Source: Solanum dulcamara
Lineage: Eukaryota; Streptophyta; Magnoliopsida; Solanales; Solanaceae
DNA: 64,000 bases
Assembly: GCF_947179165.1 (NCBI RefSeq)
Contig: NC_077244.1
Coordinates: 69,858,144-69,922,143, forward strand
Direction: 5' to 3'
Numbering within the stretch: the first letter of the stretch is position 1; each line of letters starts with the position of its first letter. Shown one piece after another: positions 46,330-58,471 of the stretch. The notes under the pieces are model-generated. The model did not search any database, was not told the origin of the DNA, and saw nothing but the letters and a program-made list of their open reading frames with translations. Both the position numbers and the translations under genes were made by a program.

Positions 46330-47433
46330 TTATTCAGCAAAACAAGAGGTTATTTCATCCTCTGTAATCTCTGTATCATCTTCCAACCAGTAACCAAGGG
46401 AGTCTTCTTCAGAAATGCAGCTCCAATCTTCTTGAGAATAGGAAAATTCATTGTCAGTCTCAGTAACCAATTGCATAGAATTAACTTCATTTATATCTTC
46501 AACCTCCTCTCGTTCTTCCGCCCCATCGTCATCACTTAAACTCTCAACGAATGGATGGATTAACAGCATTTCTGCAGTCCATCTATACGTAGGCTTCCTC
46601 ACAAAACAACCCTTAAGGAAATCTTTCGCTTCCTTAGACAAATCCGCTGGAATCTTAGGCAATTCATGTCCTTCCCCAATCTTCCTGAGTACATCCTCAG
46701 CATCCTTTTGATTCCACGGAGGTTTTCCCGTTAACATCTCAAGCACAATACACCCAAGAGCCCATATATCAGCAGGAGACTCTTGTACATTATCAGCTAC
46801 AGCTTCGGGTGACAAGTACATCGGAGTACCCCTCCAATAAGGCTCCAATCTCCTCTTTTTACTCTGATTTTCTCTCTTCGCCAATCCCAAATCACCAATT
46901 TTTGCCCTAAATTCAATACTTCCCTTGCTAGAATTCGGCACAAGCAAGATGTTTTCAGGTTTCATATCGCAATGAACATATCCAATCGCGTGAATATGAT
47001 TCAACCCTCTAAGCATTGACCTCGTATAAAGCCTCACCTCAAATTCAGGCAACCCTCTGTTACCTAATTTGTTGATCCTCTCAGATAGGGTACCACCAGA
47101 ACCATACTCGAGCAACAAATTATACGCCATCATACCATTCTTACCGCTCGTAGTTTCATCCCCAAAGCATCGAATTACGTAAGGGCAACCCTTGATGTTG
47201 CTGAGAACTTCTCTTTCCTTCTGAATTGAACCCGAAACAGAAACTTCAGCCGATTTTACCGCCATAACTGATGGCAAGCATCGATTTTTCGACTTGGGGT
47301 TCTTCAAATTAGCAAGATAAACATACCCAAAACTTCCTTTCCCCAGCATTGCTCCTCTATACCATGAAACCCCATCACCAAATTCGTTTACATTCTTTAG
47401 CTCACCAACTTCAATCTTTTTCTTACTTTCCAT
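46330..47433 (-). CDS. MAPKKK17/18/20-like protein kinase, intronless
   Basis: A 367-residue Ser/Thr kinase in one exon, as is typical of the plant MAPKKK13-21 (MEKK-like) group that act in ABA, wound and stress cascades. Start taken at the ATG at 47433 (MESKKKIEVGEL); an in-frame TTG upstream is not a credible start. Kinase motifs: glycine loop GKGSFG at 31-36, ATP-binding Lys60 in MAVKSAE, catalytic HCDMKPEN at 154-161, DLG at 181-183 in place of DFG, GTPMYLSPEA, and W-A-L-G-C in the F helix. The C-terminal 60 or so residues are highly acidic (SDDDGAEEREEVED, LEDDTEITEDE), as in MAPKKK17/18 relatives. HCD for HRD marks a non-RD kinase. The exact orthologue is not determined. Confidence 0.92.
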   Translation of the reverse strand: MESKKKIEVGELKNVNEFGDGVSWYRGAMLGKGSFGYVYLANLKNPKSKNRCLPSVMAVKSAEVSVSGSIQKEREVLSNIKGCPYVIRCFGDETTSGKNGMMAYNLLLEYGSGGTLSERINKLGNRGLPEFEVRLYTRSMLRGLNHIHAIGYVHCDMKPENILLVPNSSKGSIEFRAKIGDLGLAKRENQSKKRRLEPYWRGTPMYLSPEAVADNVQESPADIWALGCIVLEMLTGKPPWNQKDAEDVLRKIGEGHELPKIPADLSKEAKDFLKGCFVRKPTYRWTAEMLLIHPFVESLSDDDGAEEREEVEDINEVNSMQLVTETDNEFSYSQEDWSCISEEDSLGYWLEDDTEITEDEITSCFAE

Positions 47434-48388
47434 TCCTTGCTGCACCAAATTTCCTTCTTCCCAAAATATGATGAACCAGAGTTTAAGAAAATATGAAGTA
47501 AAACAAAAATAAAGCTATTGAAAATTCTCAAGAGAGATTAGATTAGGGCTTACTTAGTATAACGTCGAACCAACAACAACAACAACATAAAAAAAATTGG
47601 CAATCAAGTTGCGTATTACACGACCAAATAGGCAAAAGAAAGAAGTTATATATGTTAGGGCTGAGTTTTTTTTTTAATTTTAGGTTAGTTTTTTATATAT
47701 GTGAAAGACTAGAGTTTGCTTTCTTTGAAGAAAGAAAGATGAAAGAAGCAAGAAATAAATATGTTGATAACTGGAATAACTGTCATGTGTGCCTTTTTAA
47801 CGTACGATGAATGGAATTTTGATCATAAAACTCAAGTCTCTCAAGTTACCAAATTAAGGCACGAAACTATACTAATTCAACTAGTAGTTATTGAAGCCTT
47901 GTTTAGGTAACTGATATGTTCAACTCATATTTCATAGTCGTACTTGTACAGAAGATCCATTTGACATTTATTAGGAATAATATTGTACTATATGTAATAA
48001 GATATTTATCAGACTTCTTTAACAACATTAGCTAGGAATGTTAGAAGTACTTTCTTCTTAATTAATCAAATGCATTTTGTTCGAGGGAGGTAGAGTCCAA
48101 AAATACAGAAATACTACTATTATTATGAACAATAATGTCGCTATACACAATAACTGTTTGGCACCACTAATTTCTTTGTCAAAAGAAAGAGGAAAAGAAA
48201 TTGAACCATGTAATTAAGGTGAAATTTTAGACTTTTTTATTGAAAAATTATTAAAGCTCAACTCGGAAAGATAGAGCGACTTGTCACTTTGGTTTAATAT
48301 TTATATTTGAGTTCTACATCAATATACAAATATTAAATGGAGAGAAATAGAGGGACAAATCCATTTCTAAGTTTTGAAAACTATACTT

Positions 48389-48767
48389 AGAGTCCATTTG
48401 GATGGACTTAAAAAAAGTAACTTTTATGTATGAAGTGTTTTTAAAACTTTGAAGTGTTGAAAGTTATTTTTATAAATAAGCAGTTGATTGTTTGGATAAA
48501 AGTGCTTAAATGAGGAAAATGATGTGAATTTTAGGGTTAAAAGAATAAAAAGGGTAGTTTGAGAATTTAGTTAAAATATAAGGGAAATAAGAGTAATTTC
48601 TATGATCAAAGAAAATAACTTTAAGCACTTAGAAAAAAAAAGTTAGGAAGCCTAACTTTTCATTTTTGATTGACTTTAACAACTTTATGGTTTAAAGTTA
48701 GCATTAGGCAAACACGTCCAAAAGCTAAAAGGGGGCTTTAAGTTGGTTTTCCATCCAAACGGGCTCT
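48389..48767. mobile_element. hAT-like MITE
   Basis: Ends AGAGTCCATTTGGATGG and CCATCCAAACGGGCTCT are near-perfect inverted repeats (two mismatches in 17). The flanks (TATACTT, TAATCTT) fit a worn 8-bp duplication. Interior non-coding, 379 bp. Confidence 0.75.
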
Positions 48768-49202
48768 TAATCTTAAGAGTTGACCCATAAATGGATTTTT
48801 TGGTCAAAAAAAAACTACTCATTTGAACCTAAAAAAAGTTCATGAAGTTTGCATTATATTCGTTGGTGTTCACACCTCACCAATATTTTCTTCACCAACA
48901 TTCTTTATTTTTTGTGAATTGTCAGGATAAAACACTTTTAACATGGTTTGATATAAATTATTTTGGACCAAATTTATACATTTTTTGTTACACGACATCA
49001 TATCATTATGAGTGTCGAACACTTTATAAGTAGGTTATTTTTTTTCCAGTTATTAATGTGTGATTTTTTCCACACACTCCTAATATGAATGTCTAAATTT
49101 TTAAGGTACTTATATATAATAATGTTCGATAAACAACCAAAGTTAAGATACAATTCTGCATATTTTACACTTTTACTAGATACAATCTCAAAATAATTGC
49201 TA

Positions 49203-49457
49203 GTCCCTCCGTCTCAATTTATGACCTTTCGGATTTCGAAATTCAAATAAGTTTATCTTTGATCGTAAATTTTTCATATATCTTATAAATATGTTGAATT
49301 GTCAATTATTGTGACTTATAATATTTTTTACGTAGTTTATAAATATATAAATTTCATTTCAAAAAAATTTGAAGATTCATAAGCAAATTCTAGGTCAAAC
49401 TTAAATTGTTTGACTCTCGAAAGACAAAAAATGTCACATAAATTGAAACAGAGAGAC
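49203..49457. mobile_element. Stowaway-type MITE
   Basis: The left end GTCCCTCCGTCTCAATTTAT and the right end ATAAATTGAAACAGAGAGAC are inverted repeats with TA at both borders (49201-49202, 49458-49459). 255 bp. Confidence 0.88.
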
Positions 49458-52400
49458 TACATTATTTCCCTTTAACAGCAAGGCAAAACATCACGACTTG
49501 ATTTTTCTTTTAAATAATATATACATACTATCATGATAATATTTTAATTTGAGTAATTTGTGCCTTGTTTTGTAGTAGATATAATTAAAACACCAGATTA
49601 CAATCTTATATGTCAAAGCTGGATGTTATAAATTTCTTTACAGAAAAACATTTGATGTAACGCAACATAGCTGTCCGAAGAGGGCACATGTGACCATATG
49701 ACTATATGAGATCCAATCACCGACCAAAAAGGAGGAAATTAAACGATAACGGTGTTATTGGGCTTTTATTAGCCCAACACTACTTTAAGCCCATTAAGAT
49801 CGAGACTGAAATATAGTCCATAAGAGCCCAAACTTGGTTCTTCTTTCCTTCGTTCAAAATCAACTTGGTAGTACAATAACATTTGTCGAAATTAATTTTC
49901 AGAAAAATGGTTTAAAAATAGTAATGTTTATCACGTTTGATTAATTTTTTTATTTTGTTATTTTCCTATGACCAACAAGTTACTTATATCCCAAAAATAT
50001 TACTATACGTCATTTAGTAGGCTGCATTCAAAAAAATAATATTTGTATTTGCTTTGTGTACTATTAATATTTTGTATGGTACACTCAATTTGGTATTATG
50101 CTATGTATAACTAATACATGAGAAATCATGTTATTAGCAATGCAAGGGATATTAATGTATATATTAGCTTGGTCAAAGATATATATAATTGCCCTTCAAA
50201 AACTTTTCCACATCTTTTTCACCATATTTATGAAGGATATTTTTGTAAACAAGCAATGCATTTTATTTTTGATACATCAAACCATACTATATAAGAAATA
50301 ATCTTAATATAACTAAGATAAACATAATTAATATCATCATTAATAATATCATCATTACTAATACATCATATTCAACAATATTTTTATACGTCCGACCAAG
50401 ATATTCTGCCAATTGCTCCATAGGGTGATCATTAGTAGAGCAGATTAATATAGGGGGAGACACTTGTACGTATTGTTCATTTGGGGAGACACAACCAGGA
50501 CACCATCTAACACCTATAAACTCATTTTGGATTGGTCGTAACAATTTGGGGAACAAGAAAAGTAATTATATACGTAAGAAATTCACTTTCACTCTAACCT
50601 CATGTTACACCTCAAAATTTCTACGCTAAGATTCAGACTATTCTTCATATGCGTATAGGCTTGAACTCGAAGACTTCAAATTATATATATGATCTAGGAT
50701 CAATTCATAAGTATTCAAAGTGTATTAAATGCGATTTAGGGTCATAAGGGATCCCTAAAACCAAGCCAAGTCCAAAGAATTTCTATCGGCTAATTTTCAG
50801 AATGAGTTCGTATAATAGTCAACTTCAAATGACCATATATCCTAGGATATACCGAATTGGGTGTCTCATGGCATATAAAATTAAAGGTATTTGAGTCTTC
50901 TTTCCAACTCCATCAAAATTTGTATTTTTTAGAGTTTGGAGTATAACGTTATGATCGTTTTACTGAAACATATCCGGACAGGACAATTCGGCGAGCTCAC
51001 CTGCCAATTTGGCGACTTGCCAAATGGTTCAGTGACAAGCCGATTTAGCTCTCCGAATGGATCCGAAACCCTCCATAAAGTGTTATTTTAGGCGAGCTCA
51101 AACACCCTTTGGCGACTCGTCTAATGGTTCGGCGAGGAGACCTCCAGCTCGCCAAAATTATCGACTGAATTTATTAAAAGGTGATTTTTCTCAATTTTTC
51201 AACCTAATAATATTCTTATATGTAGAGATACTCTCAAAATTCCAAATTCTCCTTCTCCCAAAGATCAAGAACGGGATTTCTCCAATATTGGGAGATCTAA
51301 AGACTCCAAGTTCAAAATCTCCTTCACAAATTCATAGATTGGTTTCTAAACTTCAAGCTATAAGGTTATAAACACAACACGTTTATCCAATAACTCCTAA
51401 GATTCAGGTATGTAAGGCTGCTCATAACATGAATTGAATTCACCCATGTGCCCTATATCTTCTTTTGGTTGAATGATCATATGAATTGAGTTTTCTTGAT
51501 AGATCTATGTCCTCATGAGTTTTTGTCACGACCCAACCCCGTAGGCCGCGACTGGTGCCCGAATTGAGCACCCAAACGTACCCTTATCCCAAATTAGTCT
51601 ATTTTTTTTTTCTTTTCGAATAAACCAATGTAGTGATTAGTAGAAATTGCTAAATATATCATAAAAGTAGATATACGCACGAGAGTTGAAAGGTTGTCAC
51701 AAAACACACAAAAATCCAAACCATATATACAAAACCCACAACATAACTCTGTCTACAGACCTCTACAGATGATAGCATAGTCATATGACGGGACAAGGCC
51801 CCGTCGTACCCCTGACCAACATATCCAAATATACAGAGATAAAGTCAGTACCAAAATACAAGCTCCGAACAAGGGAGCACTGTCAACGACGCAGCAAATA
51901 TCCTAAACAGGTGGATCAGCAAATCGAACTTCGGTACCTGCGGGCATGTAACGCAGCCCCCCCGAAGAAAGGGGGTCAGTACGAAAAATGTACCGAATAT
52001 GTAAAGTATGAATTGTAATAAATAAAATCATAATCTGAATAGTATGTACAGAAAATAAAATAAATATTCAGAATTTCAAAATACTTTTCATAATCTCAAA
52101 TCATATATGCAAATACATATGCCGTATCCGGCCCCATTTTATGGGACTCGGTGAACAAAACGAGGTCGCCCTCCTGTCATTGGCGCCACAGCACATCATA
52201 ACATCAGAGTAGGGAATATCTCCGTAACAAATCATATCATATCAGATGGCCATATCAAATCATATCATATCACAAACATATATGTACATGGCACAGCATA
52301 ACTCCGTGGCATAACATTTACCACCCCATGTACATGTCATACCTGCCCCCTCACGTCGGGACACGGCGAACAATGCAGAGAAATACGCACGAAAACATAT

Positions 52401-53474
52401 CCTGGCCCAGGCTCAGTGAAAGAATGGTTACAGTATGCACGAATAGAGTAGTGAGAAACTAAATGCAATTTAAATTACAAAATATTTATACAGACTCGAT
52501 GGCATAATTTCGATAACAAATCATAAAAGGAAACTATAATAATAATAATAGTACAAGTACTTCCGATATCACAATGGTTTACGTAAAAATAGTATTTTCC
52601 GAATCGTCTTCGTACTTTCAAATTATATTATGGGAATTAACGGAATAATTATTCATATAATATTAGGAAGCATAGCAAAGAGTTTCTATCAAATTCTACC
52701 TACCGTAACTCAACCGGAATAACGAAGGAAAATTCGGAATAGTGGGGCCCACCTCGGTCAAATGAGGTGGCATATACAAATCATGTGCGTTAGACTTCAT
52801 AACATTATTTAGAGGAGTTTCAAAGTATTCGAAATTCATTTGTGCAAAATCTAGAAGTTTAGACAATTTTTCCAAAATTATTCATAATTACCTAATTCAA
52901 TTCTATTGAATAGAAAAGGGAAATTTTTGAACGTCGATTCCGAAGAGTAGAGTGATCCCCGAGTTTCGTATTCAATCCTATCACATCTAGGACATGCCAA
53001 GAGAAGAAAATGTAAAGCTTTACATACCTTTTTGGCCTTTTACGGTTGTCCAAGTTCAATTTCCGTTTCCTCCAAAATCTACAATTGGTCACATTTACCA
53101 ATTACTATTCATAAGACTTTAAGAACTCAATTTTTCCAATACTTGTCTACAAAAATTTCGGCAGCATCTCCCCTATATATATGACAACCCCGAGATTACA
53201 ACTCGGCCACAATATCAACAACCAAGCCAACATCAACACCAATTCCATCAATAATCAACTTAAACACACCATAACATAAATTGATGTAATTTTCCAATTA
53301 GTGCAACAACTTTCAACCAAACTTTGCATTTCCAAATAAATATGAATATTTCATGTTCATAATTAATTTCAACTCATTCCAACATAGGTGAAAAATATTC
53401 CAAGTAAACTATTCAATATTCATCAATTCCATATTTCACCCAAAAATTCCATAAATGCAACAAAACTATTACAA

Positions 53475-53596
53475 TTCATTTTCTTCTTTCAACTTCATAA
53501 TCAAATTCATTTCCTTCTTTCAACTTCATAATCAAATTCATTTCCTTCTTTCAACTTCATAATCAAATTCATTTCCTTCTTTCAACTTCATAATCA
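53475..53596. repeat. 31-bp tandem repeat, about 4 copies
   Basis: The unit contains TTCTTTCAACTTCATAATCA, repeated with almost no variation, within the inner solo LTR. Confidence 0.9.
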
Positions 53597-54299
53597 ACAA
53601 CAAGAATCCATACTTTTAATAACTTACCTCCATATTCTTATAATATCATACTAAAATTACATAATTCCTACAACCCATTTTAATACCAACTTACACCATA
53701 TAAACTTCATTTATATCCCAAAAATCATAACAACAACTAACAAATTATACAAACTTATTTTTTTTTCCATTTCATCACCTAACCCATATTTTCAACTTCA
53801 ATTAATTTCATCCAACTTCCATTTTCAACATCAAATATTTATCATACTACTATTCAAATACTACACCAAAAATACTACACAAAAATTCAAGTCTTCTTGC
53901 CAACAATCTTACATACACATAACTTATTCATATGTCCAAATCCAACCATATAACTTCCATATTTCCATGGATTCTACACATCTCTACTTACTACAACATA
54001 AACAAACTTCATAACACAAAGAAATTGGATTAATTCTTACCTTTTCCTTCCAACTTCTTCACTTTACCAAAGCTTCAAATCAACCAAACAAGCCTCCTAT
54101 CTTCCAAAAAAACTACACCATGTTGTAGAGCACCCTTGACTTAGTAGGAATACTAGAAAATTATAATTTTTGGGATGAAATTTGAAGGGGTAATTTTTTG
54201 GTCTTCTTGTCCGATTTTCTCTCTTGATTTCTCTTCTTTCCTTTGCTCTTCTTTTTTCTCAAATTGTGTAGAGAATTCTAGGATTTTATGACTAAGGCT

Positions 54300-54560
54300 C
54301 CCATGTGAAATTTCCATTTTGCCCCTCACCTTTCCTAATATTTCCAAGTTGAAATTCCACCTTTGCCCTTAACCTTTTATAGTATTTCCACATGTGAAAT
54401 TCCAATTTTATCCCTAACCTTTTATGGTATTTCCACATGTGAAATTCCAATTTTACCCCTAACCTTTTATGGTATTTCCACATGAGTAATTCCAATTTTG
54501 TCCTTAATCTTTTATGGTATTTCCACATGAGAAATTTCAATTTTTACCCTTAATAAATTT
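54300..54560. repeat. 45-bp tandem repeat, about 5 copies
   Basis: Unit of about 45 bp containing CCTTTTATGGTATTTCCACA and TGAAATTCCAATTTTACCCC. Because 45 is a multiple of 3, the minus strand reads as a repetitive 15-residue pattern (MWKYHKRLG), an artefact and not a gene. Confidence 0.9.
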
Positions 54561-56084
54561 CCAATATTTCCACATTTCAATTTAGTCATAAGAATTTTGT
54601 ATCCAACAAGGTCAACCATAGCCTTGCCCTTGACTTATTACCATTATCCCCAAATTGTCCTAATGTGAAAAATACGGGTCATAACAGTTTTTACATCTAC
54701 TAACTTGATTTTGTTATGTTGATGTTGATGAGTTGAGAAATTGATAAATACTTCATGTCTTCATCTCCATGAATCTGAGTTGATTCCTATATTACAATAT
54801 TCTTATACCATAGTTGGGTCTAAGAGTTGATTGGTATGAGTTGTTATACATATTTTTGTTATAAGCTTAAATATTTTGAGTCTCCTTAATTGTTGATTTA
54901 GAGTCTGGATGAGTCATGATTTAGCCCCCCAAAAGATTGGTTGAATGAATGGAGAAAATGTTTGGATAGGATTAAATGTTGTCATAAATGCATATCCTAA
55001 CTACTCTTGAAAAATGTGATTGGGATTAATTGGATAGTATGATCGATCGAAAGATTTGATTGTGATAGAATTGATGAATTGATAAGGGTCCAAATGAGAC
55101 TTGTCGAAATGACTAGATTGAACTGATTGGATAGAGTTTTATGAGTATTGAGTCTTAGGAGGAGTATCGAGCATCGAATTGGGTAAGAGTAAGTAATAAC
55201 TCAAACCCAATAACTATGTCGCCAAACGTGGAGAGGATTGAACCTTTAAAGTCAGATGTTTCCTAAATTACTGTCTTGACATGATAGGACTTAATTGGTT
55301 ATGGATCCATGATTGTTGATTCGTTCCTACCCTATCAAGGTATGAACGGACGTGACAACAACGTCGGTTTGTTGTACTATCACTGCCTCATAGGTGATAG
55401 TTGTTGGATAAGATAAATCCATATAGGTCTTGATAGTACTCTGAGTCGGATTTGGAATGGATTGGATTGGATTGTATATGAGTTGTCTTGTCTAAATCAT
55501 ATTCTTGTTTAGACTTAGGACATCTTTGATTGAGTTGTTTCTTCTTTTGAGTTAATTTGATTCTACCCTGATGCATGTTTCATTCTGTCATTTTACATAT
55601 TTGTACATTCCACGTACTGACGTTCATTTGGGCCTGCATCATTTCATAATGCAGAGACAGGTACTAGAGATCATCAACAGGCGCATCATTGAGGATCTAT
55701 TCGTTTTCAGCTAGTTGGTGAGTCATCCCTGTTTCTGGAGGATACCGCAGTTATCTTTTCAGCTTTGAGTTAGCTTTCCTTTATTTGATTTATGGTAGCC
55801 ATGAACCTGTCATTGACACCTCTTAGATTGATGATAGAGGCTTCATGGCCTAGAGTGTTGATGATGTTGATTTGTTTCGTTTTGTCTAGTTTCATTCTTA
55901 CTAGTTGTTGATTGGATAGATGGTTGGCCTTTGGCCTTATTTATGAATAGTATTCTTGTGATTGAGTCTTCTGTTGATAAAATGAGATTGAATGAATGTG
56001 TGATTGGACCAAGTGGTTCGCTTGGGGACCAACAATGGTCTTCGAGTGCCGGCTACGTCTAGGGTACCCTCCCGGGACGTGACA

Positions 56085-58471
56085 CATCATTCTTTCCTAT
56101 ACTATTTTTCTAGATTTATAAATATTCTTAAGCTAATATTTTTGTATTTACTTATCAAACACTAAAAATATTTTCTTCGTCCCAAACACATTCTTAATAC
56201 TTTGTCATTGATCACTAAGTCCTGACACAACCAAAATTTTCACTATTATATAATTCCAACGAAGGAAATCTGAGTGAACTCCTTATTATATATACCTGTT
56301 GGCTCCTCCCGATGAAGCTAGGTGGTTCTCTTTTTGACCTGACAGTACCATATAATATATAGTTTCCTCTGCATAGTAGTTGGATAGTGCGGAATTAAGG
56401 ACCACAAACGCAAAATGGGAATTTCCTCCATATTTGGAATTCTTTCAGTTAAGTGCTATATGCTTTATTAGCAAATGGCTTGGTGGGGAAGGAGAAAGCT
56501 ACAGCCATATACTCAGTAAAATTATTATTTTACCTAATTAAGTTCCCTATATTCATGTTGCTAAGTGGAGTTGGTATCTAGTATTGTAAGATATGCTAAT
56601 AATTATTTCCATTCTTAATGGCTATGGAAACATTTCATTTGCCCACGAATGACCACGAAAATTAATTAATTAGTATCTTAGCTTTTTTAAAACATAGTAT
56701 CTAAGTTGACATAAACTATAATATATTTAGCCTATTCTTAATATATGCATGTCATGTAATATGATGTTCGGTTGGTCCATCTCTTTTTCAAATTTATTGC
56801 TACTACTTTTGCTTTACTACTTTAAGCAACTACATATGTGGAGCGTGGCATGTCTCCATTAATTATAATCTTTGATATGACGCCAAAATCTATCAGGAAA
56901 AATAAATAAATCAACAACGCCTAATTAAATTTCAATTGATGCGTGCGACAATTTTAGTAAAATTTTGGTTAATTGTATTACATGTAGCTTTAGAGACCTA
57001 CTTGCTATTTTGCTTTATATATATTCGATATTTTCCCAAAAAAAAAATTGTGTTTTGTTTCTCGAATGTTAACTTCTCGAATATTTTAAAGCTAAATTTG
57101 ATTTGATGATTAATTCAATATTTCTAAATTAAAATTTTGATATTCGAAACAATACAAAAAAGTGTTATAGATTGCAATTCACAATGTTTCTAAGATCAAA
57201 GTTTAATATTTGAAAAGCGAAACATGACAAGTATTTTGAAACAAAGTGGCTAATATTTTTTTAAAGGTAATTTGCAAAATTAATCACGTGTAAGAGAAAT
57301 TTACGAACAAGTTTTGGTGAAATTTATGACATTTTGCTTTTGAAGATCCACTGTATAAATTCAAGATTTTGAATAAACTTTACCAAATTTGCTTTTGAGA
57401 AGGTAGGACAATTGAATTAGTGAATTAGAAAGTAAATAATGAAGTAATTTTCACGTGGTAATTGACTCTATTGGTGGCTGGTTAATTACTTGTACTCAAA
57501 AACGAGTAAAGAAGACTCACCACTAATGACTTCAACTTTACAGCTAATACTTTTTTGGAAAATGTTTCAATTTGTCTCTTGAATTTTGCAAAATAATTTT
57601 TATTTGTACGTGCATTAATAATTAAGGTCAAATATATAGCTTATTGTCATAATTAAAATTGGTCTAACTATGCCTTTAGTCACTAACAACCTGAGTTTTT
57701 CAATATATGGGTATTTATATTGGGAAAATGATCAAATATTTTTCTTGATTGTAGTAAGATTGTGGCAGTCAAAGTGGAGTAATATAGAATTGTTGAGAAT
57801 GGGATCTTATGACATATGTTAAATTTTAATAGAGAAAAATGATATATACTTATAATGTGTGAGGGATATTTGAGTGGTGATTGATTTAGAGTAAATAATC
57901 AGGGTTGTTCATAGTTATGATTAAAAATTTTTATCGAATCATAATTTGAATTAAATCGATTAAAAAAATTGATATTTGATTTAGCTTAATTAGGTTTGGT
58001 TTTAAATTTTGAAAATCGATACTATTTAGTTTGATTTTAATTTTACTAAAAATGAACTGCAAAAATTACCAAATCAATTCGAGAAATTATATATATAAAT
58101 TTCATAATTATTTATATATTATTCATAAATAAAATAGAATATTTTATTAAATTTTAATTAATTTAAATCTTTAACTTTACCATTTTTTCAAGCCCAACGC
58201 TTAAATTTTGATATATAATTTTCTTGTACCCTCCCTCGGTAGTTCCTCAATTGTTGAGCTTGGTTTTTTTTTTTTACTATAAACATTTGATATTTTGATC
58301 TTTCATATATAATGACTTAATATTGCTTAACTAAATCATTTTTTTTTCGTGTAATTTGGTGGTAATGCACTACGCACTTGAGGTTTTCTCCTTTTGTTTT
58401 GTCAATAAATAGAGACATGAAAGAGAGGTCTTTTTTAAGGAACAAATAAGGAATTAAGATCACTTGCTAAA
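56085..58471. other. intergenic, HypSys upstream region
   Basis: 57900-58080 resembles the AACCAAACC element at 42850. The remainder is AT-rich with no gene seen. Confidence 0.5.
57452..57772 (+). promoter_or_regulatory. G-box and W-boxes upstream of HypSys
   Basis: A perfect G-box CACGTG at 57452-57457 lies 4 bp before a W-box TTGACT (57462-57467). Another W-box (AGTCAA) is at 57767-57772. They lie about 0.7-1.0 kb before the ATG. MYC2-type factors bind G-boxes and WRKYs bind W-boxes, which suits a wound- or jasmonate-induced gene; occupancy is inference. A weak TATA (AATAAATAGA) lies near 58404. Confidence 0.4.

Larger units (their letters stand above)
47434..50602. other. kinase upstream region with MITEs
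   Basis: Contains a CAA repeat near 47570, a hAT-like MITE (48389-48767), a Stowaway MITE (49203-49457) and, near 50090-50170, ATGCTATGTATAACTAATAC, similar to Tourist/Harbinger-type MITE ends. An open frame of 89 codons at 50556-50287 (minus) is not recognised. Confidence 0.5.
51534..54686. mobile_element. solo LTR (TGTCACGACCC type) nested in the outer LTR
   Basis: Begins TGTCACGACCC and ends GGGTCATAACA, with a perfect GTTTT duplication at 51529-51533 and 54687-54691. At 3.15 kb it is in the range of large gypsy LTRs. It contains GGGCATGTAACGCAGCCCC then GGGGGTCAGTACGAAAAATG (51940-51990), seen in this LTR family. Two tandem repeats lie near its right end (53475-53596 and 54300-54560). 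No coding domain. Confidence 0.85.
50603..56084. mobile_element. large solo LTR (Ty3/gypsy-like), outer
   Basis: Begins TGTTACACCTCAAAATTTC and ends CCCGGGACGTGACA, with flanking CCTCA (50598-50602) and CATCA (56085-56089), a 5-bp duplication with one mismatch. Without the nested insert it is about 2.3 kb. The region at 55615-55740 (GTACTGACGTTCATTTGGGC, GCAGAGACAGGTACTAGAGA, TCAGCTAGTTGGTGAGTC) is of a type I associate with Solanaceae gypsy LTRs. No internal coding domain or second copy is present, so it is a solo LTR. Confidence 0.8.

Noticed and set aside
50287..50556. 89-codon minus frame (FPKLLRPIQNEFIGVRW)
   Set aside because: It ends in a low-complexity hydrophobic run from ATC repeats and begins at a non-ATG or weak start; no family recognised, so not called as a gene.
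54292..54540. 82-codon minus-strand frame with repeated MWKYHKRLG units
   Set aside because: It is a by-product of a 45-bp tandem repeat inside a solo LTR; no start context, no homology, low complexity.
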